Translations under genes and position numbers: made by a program | NCBI RefSeq assembly: GCF_020103695.1 | Contig: NZ_JAHXBF010000032.1 | Coordinates: 1 to 64,000 of the forward strand | Source: Hyalangium versicolor | GTDB lineage: Bacteria; Myxococcota; Myxococcia; Myxococcales; Myxococcaceae | DNA: 64,000 nt | Direction: 5' to 3' | Part shown: one piece after another, positions 9,201 through 18,097 of the stretch | Layout of the letters: the number at the start of each line of letters is the position of its first letter | Numbering within the stretch: position 1 is the stretch's first letter | Notes under the pieces: generated by a model | Database searches by the model: none | What the model saw: the letters and a program-made list of their open reading frames with translations, nothing else | Told to the model about the DNA's origin: nothing

Positions 9201-9935
9201 CTATGAGGCGCGCACGGGCAGTTCTCGGAAGGAGATGTCCTGCTCGTAGCCCAGCGTGCGGACAGCCTGGACGAAGCGCTCGGAGGCGATGAGGGTGGTG
9301 AGGAAGTCTTCCAGGCGGAAGAGGTCCAGGTCCTGAGGCAGCGTGGAGGCATCCAGGATGAGCTCTGATTCATCAGGGCGCGTCCAGCCGAGACGCCCGC
9401 ACTTCGGGCAAGGGGCAGGACGCTCGGGGGGCAGGCAGTCGGGGTGAATGCTGCCGCAGGGGAGCACTTCCAGCTCGAGCAGTTCGGGAGGGTTCTTCTT
9501 GCGAAAGCGCAGTTGGGTGCGGCAGCCCTTGAGGCCTCTGAGCCCCTCCGCGTGCAGGCGCTCCAGAGGTTCTCGCTGCATCAGCAGCGTCCAGGGCTGA
9601 ACGAGGCTGAGGGGGCCGAAGCTTCCCTGGGCTGGGCCGTCCAACGGGCCGAAGCCGGTCCCTGGCCAGAGATGGACTCCTGGAGGTACCAGAGGCCGCA
9701 CCTGCTCGCGCAACCGCTCGAACTCCGCGTAGTCATTCTCGCACCGTGCCAGGTACTTCTCTTGTTCCTGAGGCGGCAGATGGGACAGATCCACTGAGGG
9801 GTACGCGTCCGCGATCGTGGACCAGACGGCATGGCATACCGGGCAGGCAACACCGGGCAGGCCCCACTTGCGATCAGTGGTGTAATAGCCCGAGTACTGC
9901 GGATCCGGGACGTCCCCCACCAGGTAGAGCCTCAT
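9201..9935 (-). CDS. sitI6: SitI6-type double-CXXCG immunity protein, copy 3 (orphaned)
   Basis: A 244-residue immunity protein with Cys pairs CPVCH and CPKCG; only this copy keeps the Gly of the second CXXCG. The C-terminal half matches copies 1 and 2 (FLTTLIASERFVQAVRTLGY) with a few more changes, and the N-terminal half is its own. The start overlaps the TGA of a toxin remnant as ATGA, the same junction as in cassette 1, so the gene has outlived its partner. It is first in the transcription order of the array. Without the toxin it can only serve as protection against imported SitA6 variants, or be neutral (inference). Confidence 0.84.
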   Translation of the reverse strand: MRLYLVGDVPDPQYSGYYTTDRKWGLPGVACPVCHAVWSTIADAYPSVDLSHLPPQEQEKYLARCENDYAEFERLREQVRPLVPPGVHLWPGTGFGPLDGPAQGSFGPLSLVQPWTLLMQREPLERLHAEGLRGLKGCRTQLRFRKKNPPELLELEVLPCGSIHPDCLPPERPAPCPKCGRLGWTRPDESELILDASTLPQDLDLFRLEDFLTTLIASERFVQAVRTLGYEQDISFRELPVRAS

Positions 9936-10052
9936 GGGCTCTTGTATCCCGGAGGCACTGGTTGCGGCAGTCGTTTCCAGTAGGGCGGAACACGCTCACT
10001 CCGGTGAATGCTCCGATGCTTCATCAGTTCCAACAGGAGGAAGTCGGCTCAT
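9932..10052 (-). pseudogene. SitA6 toxin remnant (copy 3)
   Basis: On the minus strand the sequence starts ATGAGCCGACTTCCT, like the 5' end of the other toxin genes (MSRFP). It then jumps to the 3' end: in a shifted frame it reads LLLELMKHRSIHRSERVPP followed by YWKRLPQPVPPGYKSP and a stop that overlaps the immunity start. This matches LELTKHLSIHRG and the last 18 residues of copy 1. About 170 codons are missing from the middle and the two ends are out of frame, so no toxin can be made. The preceding 15-20 nt also resemble those before copies 1 and 2. Confidence 0.85.
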
Positions 10053-10089
10053 GGGTGCCGGAGCGTAGCACTCCACTCAGGCTGTTTTT

Positions 10090-13000
10090 CTAGACGAGCG
10101 GCAGCTCCAGCGTGGCCGTGGCCCCCTTGCCCGGGCCCTCGCTCTCCAACGAGAGGTTCCCCCCCAGCATCCGCGCCGCCAGCGAACTCGAGTGCAGGCC
10201 CAGCCCGTGCCCACCCTCGCGCGTCGTGAAGCCCTGCGAGAAGAGCCGCTCCCGGATCTCCGGCGCGATGCCCATCCCGTTGTCCGCCACGTGGATGCGT
10301 GCCACGCCTTCCTGCGCCTCCAGCCGTACGTGCAGGTTGCGCTGGCCCTCCGGCAGGTGCGCCATGGCGTTCTTGGCGTTGCTGATCAGGTTGATGAGGA
10401 TTTGCAGCACCTTGTGCTTGTCCACCCGGATCCGCGATTCCATCGGGACAATGTTCTGCTCCACGTGGATGCCGTGGCGCTTGAGCGCGGGCATCTGGAT
10501 GCTCAACGCGTCCTGGACCAACTGCGGAAGCTCGCACTCCTCCGTCACCAGCGTGTTGCGCGCATAGGTCTGCTGGACCTGGACGATGGCCCGGATGTGC
10601 TCGATGTGCATCCGCATCGCCTCCAGCCCTTCCCTCAGCGTCGACTGCTCACGGTGCAGCTCGTCCGTCAGCGCCGAGACATAGTCCGGCAGCCGCGCCC
10701 CGCGCTTGTCGTGCGTGAAGAAGTGGGCCAGCCCATTCCGGTTCTCCTCCAGCATCGAGGACACCTGCTTCAACCGTCCCAGGCGCGAAGCCTCCACCGC
10801 CTGGCTCATGATCTGCACGTTGATCACCGCGCTCGTCAGTACATTGCCCACGTTGTGGAGCACGTTCGTGGCCACCTCGGCCATGCCCGCCGAGCGCGCC
10901 GTCTCCATCAACTGCGCCTGCGCTTGCTTGAGCTCTCGCGTGCGCTCCTCCACCCGCTTCTCGAGCTCGTCATTCGCCCGGCGCAGCGCGCCCTCGGTGC
11001 GCTGCACGTCCGCATACAGCCGCGCGTTCTCCAGGGAGATGGCGGCCTGCGTGGCCAGGTGCCCGAGCAGCGACAGGCGCGCCGGGGTGAAGGCGTCCGT
11101 GGCCAGGCTGTTCTCCAGATAGAGCACTCCGCGGAACTCCTCCTGGCGCAGCAGCGGCAGGCACAGCACGGAGCGGGCTCCTCCGCCACTCAGCCAGTTG
11201 TCGGCCGAGAACGGATGGGGAATGGAGGCGTCGTTGATGAGCACGTGCTCGCGCGTGCGCCGGACATAGGTGATGAGTGTCCAGGGCAGGGCGGTCCCGT
11301 CCAGGCTCACCGCGGCGCCAGTGGCCGCGGTGTCCGAGATGGCCATCGTCGTGAGCTTCTCGCCGCGCGGTAGCAGCAAGGCGCCCCGCTGCGCCCCCGC
11401 ATTCTCGATGGCCACCCGCAGCAGCGTGTCCGCCAGCCGCTCCAGGACGATCTCCCCGGAGATGGCCTGCTGCGCCTTCACCACCGTGAGCGCGTCGATC
11501 TGCGAGGAGTCCGTGTCCGTGAAGGTCTCTTCAGAAGGCACCGTGGCCGCCAGGTGCGGCCACTGCTCGTCCAGGTGCCTCACCTTCCCGCGAGCGCCCC
11601 AGCGCAGCCAGGCCTCCCGGGACTTGCGCGCGTAGGTGTCCGCGACCGTGGGCATCCGCAGCGCGTACCAGAAGCGCGCCGCGAGCTCGGTGGCGAGCGC
11701 CACGTGCTGGATGAAGTCGTTCTCCCGGGCGGAGAAGAGCGCTTCCTCGTAGGCCCGGAAGGCGTCGAACTCCTGGCCCGTGACGCGAGACAGCTCCGCG
11801 AAGACCAACCGCTCGGGCGCGCGGAACGTCTCCGCGCAGGTGCCCACCCACTCCAGCAGTTGCTGGTGGTGAGCCCGGATGGCCGCGATGGCCGGGCCTC
11901 GCTCCTTCTCGGGCAACTCCTCCAGGCTGGCGGCCAGCGTCAGCGCACGGAAGAGGTGGTAGTCCAACAGCTGGATGTGGCCCAGGGAGGACCAGCTCAG
12001 CGCTTCGGCCTTCGCCCCGGCCTCGCGCGCCTCCGCGTACGCCCCTTGCAGGTAGCGCGCCTGCATCTTCAGCGTCCAGTACCAGCACTGCATGGTGCTC
12101 ATGCGCGCCGGGGTCAGCGTGGCCTCGAACTCCTCCTCGGTGAAGTCGTCACCGCTCAGCGAGCCGAAGCCCGGCGCCAGGCCGCGCAGCTGCTGCACGT
12201 AGCGCTGGGTGAAGTGGACGATGTCCCTCACGTCCACGAAGTTGGCCTTGCGCGCGAAGTCCAGCCGCGCCACCGACTCCTGGTAGACCTCCTCCAGGTC
12301 GTGTCCCAGCGCCAGCCGGTCCGTGACGATGTGGTTGCAGCAGTAGCAGGCAATCTGCAAATCGCTCGCCTGAAGCGCGTGGTGGAAGGCGCGCCGGATG
12401 TGCTCCAAGGCCTCGGAGAGGGGCCGGGTGAAGTAGCTGATGACCTCCAGGCTGTAGAACGCCGCGCCTCGCAGTGAGGCCAGCTCCTTGCGCTCCACGA
12501 GCGCGCACGCGAGCTGGCCAAAGGCGAGGCCCTCGCGATAGCGCTTGAAGGAGGGCCCCAGCACCTGCCCATACGAGGCATAGCCAGGGATGGAGGCGGC
12601 CGTGTTGCCGTGGCGCAGGCTGAGGGACACCAGCCGGCACAGGTGCAGGACGAGCAGGTTGATGTCCGTGATGAATGCTGGCGCGTACAGCGCGGACAGC
12701 ATGCTCATCACCGCCTCCATGTCCGGATCGCTCATCCACGGCAGCTCCACGAGGCTCTCGATGGAGCGGCCCTCCATGAGCTTCCACACCTCGTCATTGG
12801 CGGCCGCCACCTCTTCCCAGGTGGGGTGCTCGGGCATCGGCATGCCCACCAGCGTCAGCCCCTCCAGGAGGCTGGCCAGGGCCGCCGGGATGTCCCCCGC
12901 GGCCATATGGAGATCGTTCTTCTTGCGGTAGAGGGCTGCCGTCTCCGCCTTCGTTCGCGCCCGGGGCTGCAGCTCCTCCACCAGCCGGCGCGCCTCCTCG

Positions 13001-15372
13001 GCATGGCCGCTCATGGCCTCGCACGTGGCCTGATCCAGTCGCAGCCGGAAGGCCAGCTCGTGCGCCGTCTCCCAGGGGTCTCCCGGCAGGAGCTGGAAGG
13101 CCGTGGCCAGGTACGAGACCGCGGAGCGGAACGCAGTGGACGCCTGCGCCTTCCACCCCGCCTCCGCGTTCAGCTTCGCGACCCGGAGGCGCTCCTCGGG
13201 GTCGGTGATCAGCTCCATGCCAGCGTTGAGCTGGCTCACCACATCGAAGAGGTTCTCCCGCGCCTGCTCCGATGACAGCGTCTGCAGCAGCAAGCGGCCG
13301 ATCCGCAGGTGGAGCCCCTGGCGCTCCTCCGTGGGGATGAGGGCGTGGGCCGCCTGCTGGATGCGGTCGTGAAGGAAGCGGTACTGCTCCGGACCCGCGC
13401 TCGTCACAAGCCCTTCCTGGAGCGCGGCCTCCAGGCCCTGTTCCACCTCGGGAGCATCCAACATGTCGGAGATGACGTGCAGGAGCTGGAGCGGGAACGT
13501 GTTCCCCACGCACGCCGCCAGCCGCAGCAGGTGTTGCGTACCCAGCGGGAGCTGGCGCAGCTTGCCCACCATGAAGTCGACGACGTTGTCCGAGTAGTCC
13601 TTGGCCCGCACGCCCTCGGCATCCCAGCGCCATGAGCCCTCGGGAGTCCGGGTGAGCAGGCCGTCCTGGTTGAGCCGCTGGAGGAACTGCAGCAGGAAGA
13701 AGGGGTTGCCGCCCGTCTTCTCCCGAGCGAGCGCCGCCAGAGGCTCGATGACAGCAGCGGTCGCACCGGGGAGCGTGTCGCTCACGAGCCGTTGCACCTC
13801 CTCGGCGCTCAGCGGCTCCAACTGGAGTTCGCTCATCCTCGCGCCGGACTTGCGCAGCTCATCCAGCGTCAGCACCAGCGGGTGCAAGCGGTTCACTTCG
13901 TTGTCGCGGTAGGCGCCAATCCACAGCACCGGCGGCGTGTCCGGGTGGGTGAGCAGGTGCTGAAGGAGCTGAAGGCTGGCCAGGTCCGCCCACTGCAAGT
14001 CGTCGAGGAACAGCACCAGCGGACGCTCGGGGCTGGCGAACACGCCGAGGAACTTGCGGAAGATCCGGTTGAAGCGGTGCTGCGCCTCGACGGGCGACAC
14101 CTCCTGCACGCGGGGCTGCTTGCCGGCGACGAGCTCCAGCTGGGGTACCACCTCCACGAGCACCTGGCCCTGCCCCTCCCACGCCTCGAGCAGGTGCTCG
14201 CGCCAACGCGCCAGCTCCTCGTCCGTCCCCGACAGCAACTGCTGCGTCAGCTGTCGAATGGCCTGGGACAGCGTGGAATAAGGAATGTCCTGCTGGAACT
14301 GATCGAACTTGCCGCTGAGGAAGAAGCCGTGCTGGCGCACCACCGGCTTGTGCAGCTCGTGCACCACCGAGGACTTGCCGCTGCCGGAGTAGCCGCGGAC
14401 CAGGATGAGCTCCGGCCGGCCTTCGCGGGCCACACGCTCGAAGCCCTGGAGCAGGGCCGCGGCATGCGTGTCGCGCCCATAGAGCCGCTGTGGCAGTTGG
14501 AAGCGCGTGGGCACGTCATACAGCCCAGGCAGGAAGTCCTCCTGCACGCCCCGGAGCAGATTCTCCCGGCACCGCACGAGGTCGGCCCTCAACCCCTCGG
14601 CGCTCTGGTAGCGCTCCTCGGCCACCTTGGCCAGCAGCTTGAGCACGATGGCTGCCAGCACCGGCGGCAGGTTCGGCACCCGATCCAGGGGTGGAGGAGG
14701 CGCCAGCGCCATGTGGGCATGGAACCATTCCAGCGCATCGCGTCCGTGGAAGGGCCGGCTGCCCGTGAACAGCTCATAGAGGGTGACGCCCAGCGAGTAC
14801 AGGTCCGTGCGGTAGTCCACCGAGCGGTTCATGCGCCCGGTCTGCTCCGGGGACATGTACGCCAGCGTCCCTTCGATGAGCGGCCCATGCAGCGCGTCCA
14901 CGTGCTCGACGAGCTGGAGGCTGGCACTTCCGAAGTCGATGAGCCGCGGCTCTCCCGTCGGGGTGAGGATGACGTTGGAGGGCTTGACGTCCTTGTGGAC
15001 GATGCCGCGGCGGTGCAACTCCGCGAGCGTCGATGCCAGGGAGATTCCCAGCTCCACGGCCCGGATGGGCTCGAGCGGCTGGCCGGTAATCTCAGACAGC
15101 GGGTTGCCTTCGACTTCCTCCAACAGCAGCACCGGCCGGTCCTGGATCTGCTCGCAGGCATGGACGCGCGTTACTCCGCGTACGTCTCGGAGCCGCTGCA
15201 GGATGCCGAACTCGCGGCGGTAGCGCTCGCGCTCGCGCGGTCCCGGGGAGGCGACCATGGGTGTTTTCAGGATGAGCGCCAGGCCGTCGGCATCGCGCAC
15301 GGCGTGGAACAGCAGGTTCGTCCCCGTGGCCTTGATGGCGCCTCGAAGGGTGTAGCCAGGAATGGTGAGCAT
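10090..15372 (-). CDS. Trifunctional Ser/Thr kinase / AAA ATPase / GAF sensor histidine kinase
   Basis: A single 1760-residue cytoplasmic protein. Residues 1-265 are a Ser/Thr kinase (Lys36 in LALILKT, VHKDVKPSN near 125, LIDFGSAS). An AAA-type ATPase follows with Walker A GYSGSGKSS near 327 and Walker B LVLFLDDLQWAD. Residues roughly 640-1250 are a helical repeat region as in MalT/STAND-type regulators, and 1297-1450 are a GAF domain (VLCLPLLRQEEFRGVLYLE). Then come a coiled coil, an atypical H-box (VATNVLHNVGNVL, near 1505) and a HATPase domain with ISNAKNA, DNGMGI and GHGLGLH. This architecture is widespread in cyanobacteria and myxobacteria; the signal and partner regulator are unknown, and no response regulator is adjacent. 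The kinase Gly loop is not obvious, but the catalytic residues are present. Confidence 0.92.
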   Translation of the reverse strand: MLTIPGYTLRGAIKATGTNLLFHAVRDADGLALILKTPMVASPGPRERERYRREFGILQRLRDVRGVTRVHACEQIQDRPVLLLEEVEGNPLSEITGQPLEPIRAVELGISLASTLAELHRRGIVHKDVKPSNVILTPTGEPRLIDFGSASLQLVEHVDALHGPLIEGTLAYMSPEQTGRMNRSVDYRTDLYSLGVTLYELFTGSRPFHGRDALEWFHAHMALAPPPPLDRVPNLPPVLAAIVLKLLAKVAEERYQSAEGLRADLVRCRENLLRGVQEDFLPGLYDVPTRFQLPQRLYGRDTHAAALLQGFERVAREGRPELILVRGYSGSGKSSVVHELHKPVVRQHGFFLSGKFDQFQQDIPYSTLSQAIRQLTQQLLSGTDEELARWREHLLEAWEGQGQVLVEVVPQLELVAGKQPRVQEVSPVEAQHRFNRIFRKFLGVFASPERPLVLFLDDLQWADLASLQLLQHLLTHPDTPPVLWIGAYRDNEVNRLHPLVLTLDELRKSGARMSELQLEPLSAEEVQRLVSDTLPGATAAVIEPLAALAREKTGGNPFFLLQFLQRLNQDGLLTRTPEGSWRWDAEGVRAKDYSDNVVDFMVGKLRQLPLGTQHLLRLAACVGNTFPLQLLHVISDMLDAPEVEQGLEAALQEGLVTSAGPEQYRFLHDRIQQAAHALIPTEERQGLHLRIGRLLLQTLSSEQARENLFDVVSQLNAGMELITDPEERLRVAKLNAEAGWKAQASTAFRSAVSYLATAFQLLPGDPWETAHELAFRLRLDQATCEAMSGHAEEARRLVEELQPRARTKAETAALYRKKNDLHMAAGDIPAALASLLEGLTLVGMPMPEHPTWEEVAAANDEVWKLMEGRSIESLVELPWMSDPDMEAVMSMLSALYAPAFITDINLLVLHLCRLVSLSLRHGNTAASIPGYASYGQVLGPSFKRYREGLAFGQLACALVERKELASLRGAAFYSLEVISYFTRPLSEALEHIRRAFHHALQASDLQIACYCCNHIVTDRLALGHDLEEVYQESVARLDFARKANFVDVRDIVHFTQRYVQQLRGLAPGFGSLSGDDFTEEEFEATLTPARMSTMQCWYWTLKMQARYLQGAYAEAREAGAKAEALSWSSLGHIQLLDYHLFRALTLAASLEELPEKERGPAIAAIRAHHQQLLEWVGTCAETFRAPERLVFAELSRVTGQEFDAFRAYEEALFSARENDFIQHVALATELAARFWYALRMPTVADTYARKSREAWLRWGARGKVRHLDEQWPHLAATVPSEETFTDTDSSQIDALTVVKAQQAISGEIVLERLADTLLRVAIENAGAQRGALLLPRGEKLTTMAISDTAATGAAVSLDGTALPWTLITYVRRTREHVLINDASIPHPFSADNWLSGGGARSVLCLPLLRQEEFRGVLYLENSLATDAFTPARLSLLGHLATQAAISLENARLYADVQRTEGALRRANDELEKRVEERTRELKQAQAQLMETARSAGMAEVATNVLHNVGNVLTSAVINVQIMSQAVEASRLGRLKQVSSMLEENRNGLAHFFTHDKRGARLPDYVSALTDELHREQSTLREGLEAMRMHIEHIRAIVQVQQTYARNTLVTEECELPQLVQDALSIQMPALKRHGIHVEQNIVPMESRIRVDKHKVLQILINLISNAKNAMAHLPEGQRNLHVRLEAQEGVARIHVADNGMGIAPEIRERLFSQGFTTREGGHGLGLHSSSLAARMLGGNLSLESEGPGKGATATLELPLV

Positions 15373-15527
15373 GCAGGTGTGGATGGGCCTGGGAGCCGGT
15401 GGCGACTCGCCTCGACCGCCATGGTTGGAGCAGCAATGTGACCATGCTGTGAATTACATCCACAAGTGGACAATGCCTGAACACCGCATGAGTCAAGGCA
15501 GACTCTGACTCCTTGAATGGGTTTCAC

Positions 15528-16478
15528 TCACCCTGAGAGCGGCTGAGAGGGTTTGGGCTGCTCCGCCGGAGGCTCCTCGGGCGGAGCGAGGTTGGCCAGG
15601 GCTGCGGCTGACAGGATGAGTGCTCCACCGGTCAGCACGGACGCCGTCAGCGGCTCATGGAGCAACACCACCCCCAGCACCACCGCGACCAGCGTGTCCA
15701 GCATGGCCATGGCTCCCAGCGCTGACAGGGAGATGCGCGGCAGCAGCCAGTACAGCAATTGGTACGTCATCACCGTGCCGCCCAACGCCAGCCACAGCAG
15801 GGAGAAGACGGCGCGCGGCGTCCAATGTGCTGGCGCCTGAGCCTCCAGCAGGAGGGAGGCCGCCAGCAGGGGCAGGGCGCCCGTCAGCGTCTGCACGCAC
15901 ACCAGCAGGTGGGGCTGGACATGCCCCATGTGCTTCTTGAGCAGCACGTTGGCCACCGCGCAGAACACCGCGGACAGCAGGATCAACAGGCCGCCCACCA
16001 TGCCCGGGCCAGAGACCGCCGCGGAGCCGAGCTGCGCGTACTGCAGCGCCACCACCCCGGCCACCCCGAGCGCCGCGGCCAGCAGCTTGCGCGGCGTGAG
16101 GAACTGGTCCGGCAGCAGCGCGCGCCCCACCAGCAGCACCCACACCGGGTACGTGGAGAAGATGAGCGCGGACCAGCTCGAAGGGATCCACTGTTGTCCG
16201 ACGAACATCAGGCCGAAGGGGAGGCTGATCTGAAGCGCCCCCAGGCCGACGAGGCGCGTCAGGGTGCGCGCTCCCAGCGCTCCGCCCTGCGCGTGGGAGA
16301 ACGGCAGCAGCACCAGCCCCGCCACCAGCATCCGCACTCCCACCAGACGCAGCGGGGGCAGATCCTCCAGCGCCACCTTGGCCACTGCCCACGTGGACCC
16401 CCAGGTGATGAAACAAATGCAATACGCAAGGACTACACGGAGCGTGCCTGGTGAGCGAGAAGCCGGGGCGAGAGTCAT
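15528..16478 (-). CDS. EamA/DMT-family membrane exporter
   Basis: From the ATG at 16478 (MTLAPASRS) the protein has 316 residues with about ten hydrophobic helices arranged as two EamA repeats. The family signature is clear: ITWGSTWAVAKVALEDLPPLRLVGVR in the first repeat and MTYQLLYWLLPRISLSALG in the second. EamA proteins export amino acids, other metabolites or drugs; the substrate is not predictable. The tail is Pro/Glu-rich (PPEEPPAEQPKPSQ). The frame continues upstream, but the earlier 30 residues are hydrophilic and unlikely. It is divergent from the FAD monooxygenase, sharing a 198-nt intergenic region. Confidence 0.9.
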   Translation of the reverse strand: MTLAPASRSPGTLRVVLAYCICFITWGSTWAVAKVALEDLPPLRLVGVRMLVAGLVLLPFSHAQGGALGARTLTRLVGLGALQISLPFGLMFVGQQWIPSSWSALIFSTYPVWVLLVGRALLPDQFLTPRKLLAAALGVAGVVALQYAQLGSAAVSGPGMVGGLLILLSAVFCAVANVLLKKHMGHVQPHLLVCVQTLTGALPLLAASLLLEAQAPAHWTPRAVFSLLWLALGGTVMTYQLLYWLLPRISLSALGAMAMLDTLVAVVLGVVLLHEPLTASVLTGGALILSAAALANLAPPEEPPAEQPKPSQPLSG

Positions 16479-16676
16479 TTCAGAGAGAAAATCAAAACAC
16501 GGGTTTATCAGTGTTGCCGGGATGTCGGGCCGCTTCCTGAGGGTGCTGCCGGTAGGGGAGGGGCCCACACTTCGCCCCGAGGGGAATACGACGCAGGAGG
16601 TCGGACGTATAGAGCCCTTCCTCGTGCAGCGGGATGTCGTAGCCTTGCGGGTGTCTCACACTCCAGGGGGGAGTTC

Positions 16677-18083
16677 ATGCGAAACACGATGCGATTTGGC
16701 AGGGCCGTAATCATTGGTGGCAGCATGGCGGGCCTCTTGGGCGCACGGGTGTTATCGGATTTTTTCGAGGAGGTGATCGTCCTCGAGAGGGATCCGGAAA
16801 CGGGGGGACCCGAGGCGCGCAAAGGGGTGCCGCAGGGACGCCATGCGCACGGGCTGCTGGATGCGGGGCTCCAGGTGCTCGACACCCTCTTCCCGGGGCT
16901 CGTCCGGGAGATGTACGCCGAGGGTGGAGAAAGGATGGACATGGGCCGCGACGCGGCCTGGTACACGTCGGGCTCGTGGAAGCCGCGCTACCACAGCGGC
17001 ATCGAGCTCATTCTCTGCACGCGCACCTGGCTCGAGTGGAAGGTGCGCGGCCGCGTCTCCGCGCTGCGTCAGGTGAAGCTGCGCTCGGGCTGCTCGGTGG
17101 AAGGGCTGCTCCTGGATGAGGCGGGCACCCGCGTCACCGGGGTGAAGGTGCGCTCGGCCGAGGGCGAGGAATTGCTCGCGGCGGACCTCGTGGTGGACGC
17201 CGCGGGCCGAGGCTCGCGCGCGGCCAACTGGCTGGAGGCGCTGGGCTACGGCAGGCCCGAGGAGGAGAAGATCGGCCTGCAGCTGGCCTACACCAGCCGG
17301 TTCTTCGAGCCTCCCGCCCAGTACCGGGGGGACTGGAAGATGATGGCCGTGTTCCCCCGCGCGCCGGAGGAGCAGCGCGGCGGCTTCATCGCGCGCGTGG
17401 AGGGCGGGCGCTGGCTCGTCACGCTCCACGGCTACTTCGGAGACCACCCTCCCACCACGGACGAGGGCTTCCTGGAGTTCGCGCGTCAGCTGCCCAAGCC
17501 CGACATCTACGAGGCCATTCGCGAGGCCCGGCCGCTCACCGAGGCCGTGATGCACAAGATTCCCTCGAGCCGGCTGTTGCACTTCGAGCGGATGGAGCGC
17601 TTCCCGGAGAGCTTCGTCGTCCTCGGGGACGCGGTGTGCGCCCTCAACCCCGTGTACGGACAGGGGATGACGGTGTGCAGCCTGAGCGCGAAGCTGCTCG
17701 GGGACACCGTGGGCCGGCAGGCGGAGGTGTCGCCGGGCTCGCTCAAGGGGCTGGCGCGAGACTTCCAGAACAAGCTGGCGCGGCTGCTGTCCATCCCCTG
17801 GCGCATGGGCACCACCATGGACCTGAAGTACCCGCAGGCCGAGGGCCAGCGCTACCCAGGCCTGGGGCTGCTGCACTGGGGCTTCGGGACGCTGATCGAC
17901 TTCACCTCGGTGAACACGCTGGCGTGCCGGCAGTTCTACGAGGTGATGCACATGCGCCGCGGCATGGAGGCGTTCCTGAGACCGGACCTGCTGGCGGCCT
18001 TCGCCGCCTACGGGCTCAAGAGCTTCTTCGTGCCCTTCCCCCAGCGGGCCAACGTGCACACGGCGCCGCGGGCCCCGGCCTGA
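16677..18083 (+). CDS. FAD-dependent monooxygenase/oxidoreductase
   Basis: The 468-residue enzyme has an N-terminal Rossmann FAD site (AVIIGGSMAGLLGARVLSDFF, then VIVLERD), a middle DAAGRGSR in the position of the DG motif, and the C-terminal FAD ribityl motif FVVLGDAVCALNPVYGQGM. These are the signatures of group A flavin hydroxylases (PHBH/UbiH-like). The PQGRHAHGLL segment is typical of a branch often seen near secondary-metabolite or lipid genes. The substrate is unknown. A ribosome-binding site GGGGGGAG lies 5-6 nt before the ATG. It converges with the dioxygenase gene with only 14 nt between the stops. Confidence 0.88.
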   Translation: MRNTMRFGRAVIIGGSMAGLLGARVLSDFFEEVIVLERDPETGGPEARKGVPQGRHAHGLLDAGLQVLDTLFPGLVREMYAEGGERMDMGRDAAWYTSGSWKPRYHSGIELILCTRTWLEWKVRGRVSALRQVKLRSGCSVEGLLLDEAGTRVTGVKVRSAEGEELLAADLVVDAAGRGSRAANWLEALGYGRPEEEKIGLQLAYTSRFFEPPAQYRGDWKMMAVFPRAPEEQRGGFIARVEGGRWLVTLHGYFGDHPPTTDEGFLEFARQLPKPDIYEAIREARPLTEAVMHKIPSSRLLHFERMERFPESFVVLGDAVCALNPVYGQGMTVCSLSAKLLGDTVGRQAEVSPGSLKGLARDFQNKLARLLSIPWRMGTTMDLKYPQAEGQRYPGLGLLHWGFGTLIDFTSVNTLACRQFYEVMHMRRGMEAFLRPDLLAAFAAYGLKSFFVPFPQRANVHTAPRAPA

Positions 18084-18097
18084 GCCAGCCACGGGGG

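Larger units (their letters stand above)
6151..10052 (-). repeat. Tandem array of three sitA6-sitI6 cassettes
   Basis: Three head-to-tail toxin/immunity cassettes span 9932-10052 plus 9201-9935, 8456-9100 plus 7715-8449, and 6879-7601 plus 6151-6882. Spacers of about 100-115 nt upstream of cassettes 1 and 2 are themselves similar (both contain CGAGCGTAGCAGTTG and GCTGCGCCTGGGGAT), so the cassette with its leader appears to be the duplicated unit. The order of decay runs with transcription: remnant toxin first, deleted toxin second, complete toxin last. The whole array follows the large kinase gene on the same strand by 37 nt. Confidence 0.82.

Noticed and set aside
13792..15441. A 549-codon plus-strand frame opposite the large kinase
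   Set aside because: Low-complexity Leu/Gln/Arg translation without motifs, fully inside the coding region of the kinase/ATPase.
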